Shown here in pieces: positions 5,194-6,587 of a DNA stretch of 6,587 bases (the stretch's first letter is position 1; each line of letters opens with the position of its first letter). The stretch lies in assembly GCA_049613665.1 (NCBI GenBank), contig JBMZCV010000227.1, positions 1 through 6,587 on the forward strand, written 5' to 3'. This stretch comes from JBMZCV01 sp049613665 (GTDB taxonomy: Bacteria > Bacteroidota > Bacteroidia > Chitinophagales > UBA2359). The notes below the pieces were generated by a model. That model was given only the letters and a program-made list of their open reading frames with translations, searched no databases and was not told where the DNA came from. Position numbers and translations under genes: made by a program.

Positions 5194-6459
5194 ATGAAAA
5201 AACGATTCAACCTATTAGTGCCGTTTTTGCTTGTCGTTGTGCTGTCATTTACTGGCTGCCTCACTTTCAGCGACAGTTGCAAACACGAAGTCACTTACAT
5301 CAAACCTGTTCCTGTTTACAAATCTTTGGAAGAAATTCGCACGCCTATCACAGTTAGCGAAGCGAAAACAATGAACAACATTGGCAAAATTTATTATTAC
5401 AATGATTATTTGCTGATAAACGAAATTCGTGAAGGTATTCACATTATCAACAATTCAGACCCTCGCAATCCGCAAAAAGTAGCATTCATCAATATTCAAG
5501 GAAATATCGACTTGGCTGTGAAACAAAACATTTTGTATGCCGATAGTTATATTGACTTATTGGCTATCGACATCAGCAATATCGAAAATCCAACTTTGGT
5601 TAGTCGCTTAGAAAATATATTTCCGAGCATACATGAGCAAGACGGCAAATTTTTGGTGGCCCAAAAAGGCGAAATGGTCACAGAAAACGTCAATTGCGAC
5701 ATGTTCATCTCTGCCAATCCAGATATTTGGTTGATAGAAGACAGCAGCGACCCATCTATTGGCGGAGCTATTTCGGGTAGCGATGTAAGCCGTGCTTTGG
5801 CTTCAGGCATTTCTGGTTCTATGGCTCGCATTGTCACAAAAGGCAACTATATTTATGCTTTACACAATCAAAGCTTGCAAATTGTGGACATCAGCAACGC
5901 TGCTACTCCTAGTTTGAGCAATACCGTTAGTATCGTCAATGGTGTTGAAACGGTATTTCCACACGAAAATTATCTATTTATGGGAGCAAATAACGGCATG
6001 TATATTTATGACAATAGCAATCCAAGCTTACCATCTTATTTGAGCAATTATGAGCATATTCGTTCTTGCGACCCTGTGGTAGTACAAGGAGATTTTGCGT
6101 ATGTTACTGTTAGAAATGGCCGTGACTGTGGTGGCTGGCTCAACCAATTAGATGTAGTCAATATCTCGAATATCAATAATCCAACTGTTGTAAACGAAGT
6201 TAGTATGTCAAATCCTCATGGCTTGTCGGTTTTAGATAAAGACCTTTTTGTTTGCGATGGCACAAATGGTTTCAAAGTTTTCGATGTAGAAACTGCAAGT
6301 ACGCCAACATTGGTGAGTAGTTTAAGCAATTTTCAGGCCTATGATGTCATTGCAGTACCGAGCAAACCATTATTGCTCATTGTTGGGAAAGATGGTTTGC
6401 GTCAGTATGAACGTAGCAACCCAGACGATTTGAAATTATTGAGCGTTTTGGCTGAATAA
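5194..6459 (+). CDS. LVIVD-repeat beta-propeller lipoprotein
   Basis: A 421-residue lipoprotein. The signal peptide has Lys2-Lys3-Arg4, a hydrophobic core (7-19) and lipobox FTGC with lipidated Cys22; an SDS motif follows at 26-28. From about residue 62 the chain is made of repeats in which strands end in a phrase like LxIVDISNxxNPxxV, typical of the LVIVD family, which is predicted to form beta-propellers. Clear units are GIHIINNSDPRNPQKV (81-96), LLAIDISNIENPTLV (122-136), LQIVDISNAATPSL (228-241), MYIYDNSNPSLPSYL (269-283), LDVVNISNINNPTVV (319-333), FKVFDVETASTPTLV (360-374) and GLRQYERSNPDDLKLL (401-416), giving seven to eight blades. The third (about 147-211) is degenerate and carries a Gly/Ser-rich insertion (188-209). 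Cysteines at 168, 292, 312 and 354 could pair. Family members are surface or periplasmic proteins without proven enzyme activity. ATG chosen because it starts the signal peptide directly. It has its own promoter-like element and a weak terminator. Confidence 0.9.
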   Translation: MKKRFNLLVPFLLVVVLSFTGCLTFSDSCKHEVTYIKPVPVYKSLEEIRTPITVSEAKTMNNIGKIYYYNDYLLINEIREGIHIINNSDPRNPQKVAFINIQGNIDLAVKQNILYADSYIDLLAIDISNIENPTLVSRLENIFPSIHEQDGKFLVAQKGEMVTENVNCDMFISANPDIWLIEDSSDPSIGGAISGSDVSRALASGISGSMARIVTKGNYIYALHNQSLQIVDISNAATPSLSNTVSIVNGVETVFPHENYLFMGANNGMYIYDNSNPSLPSYLSNYEHIRSCDPVVVQGDFAYVTVRNGRDCGGWLNQLDVVNISNINNPTVVNEVSMSNPHGLSVLDKDLFVCDGTNGFKVFDVETASTPTLVSSLSNFQAYDVIAVPSKPLLLIVGKDGLRQYERSNPDDLKLLSVLAE

Positions 6460-6516
6460 GAAATATTTTAACTTTTGTTTTAATGTTTTAAACCTTCAAG
6501 GTGGGCTGTCGAATTT

Positions 6517-6540
6517 AAGAATAACGAGAATGTTATTTTT
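6517..6540 (+). terminator. Weak terminator downstream of the LVIVD gene
   Basis: The arms aagaataac (6517-6525) and gttattttt (6532-6540) pair with one G-U wobble around the loop gagaat. The stem is AT-rich and its U-tract comes from the right arm, with cgctcc following. Placement 58 nt past the stop fits, but strength is doubtful. Beyond it, an ATG at 6577-6579 runs off the window end and could start another gene, which cannot be judged. Confidence 0.4.
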
Positions 6541-6587
6541 CGCTCCAAAAAGTGCCAAATAAACTATAAAACAGGTATGAGTTTTCA

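Noticed and set aside
5245..5846. Minus-strand open frames inside the LVIVD gene
   Set aside because: They are antisense to well-supported repeats and have no own promoter or motif.
6577..6587. ATG followed by agt ttt at the window end as the start of another gene
   Set aside because: Only three codons are visible and there is no supporting promoter, so it cannot be called.

Overview
The window looks like chromosomal DNA of a Bacteroidota bacterium, possibly a Saprospiria- or Cytophagia-like lineage. The evidence is AT-rich non-coding DNA, genes without Shine-Dalgarno sequences, -7 promoter elements of the form TAnnTTTG, a SprB-type repeat in a secreted protein, and lipoproteins with acidic residues just after the lipidated cysteine. 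The genus cannot be named from what is visible.

Layout: positions 1-231 carry no gene but hold an orphan-looking Bacteroidota promoter and a bulged hairpin. On the minus strand follow a secreted multidomain protein (232-2055: signal peptide, L-type lectin-like domain, SprB-like repeats, Pro/Lys linker, C-terminal module), then a short non-coding stretch with a strong hairpin terminator. Next comes a broken remnant of a dockerin-like C-terminus (about 2267-2416), and then intact recN (2422-4080), the DNA double-strand-break repair ATPase. Divergent from recN, on the plus strand, lie a small AT-rich lipoprotein gene of unknown function (4322-4966) and a lipoprotein built of LVIVD beta-propeller repeats (5194-6459). 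The last 128 bases hold a weak terminator and perhaps the first codons of another gene.

The genes do not form a functional cluster. recN is a housekeeping repair gene; the other three encode envelope or secreted proteins. There is no sign of a defence island, CRISPR array, insertion sequence, integrase, tRNA or rRNA gene.

The most interesting points are structural. (1) A pair of 60-bp near-identical direct repeats, each carrying a rho-independent terminator hairpin, brackets the AT-rich lipoprotein gene; the upstream copy has no gene to terminate. (2) A decayed dockerin-like tail lies immediately 3' of recN with no start codon, and its reading frame runs into recN's terminator. Both suggest past rearrangement on either side of recN. 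I see no complete new biological system here.
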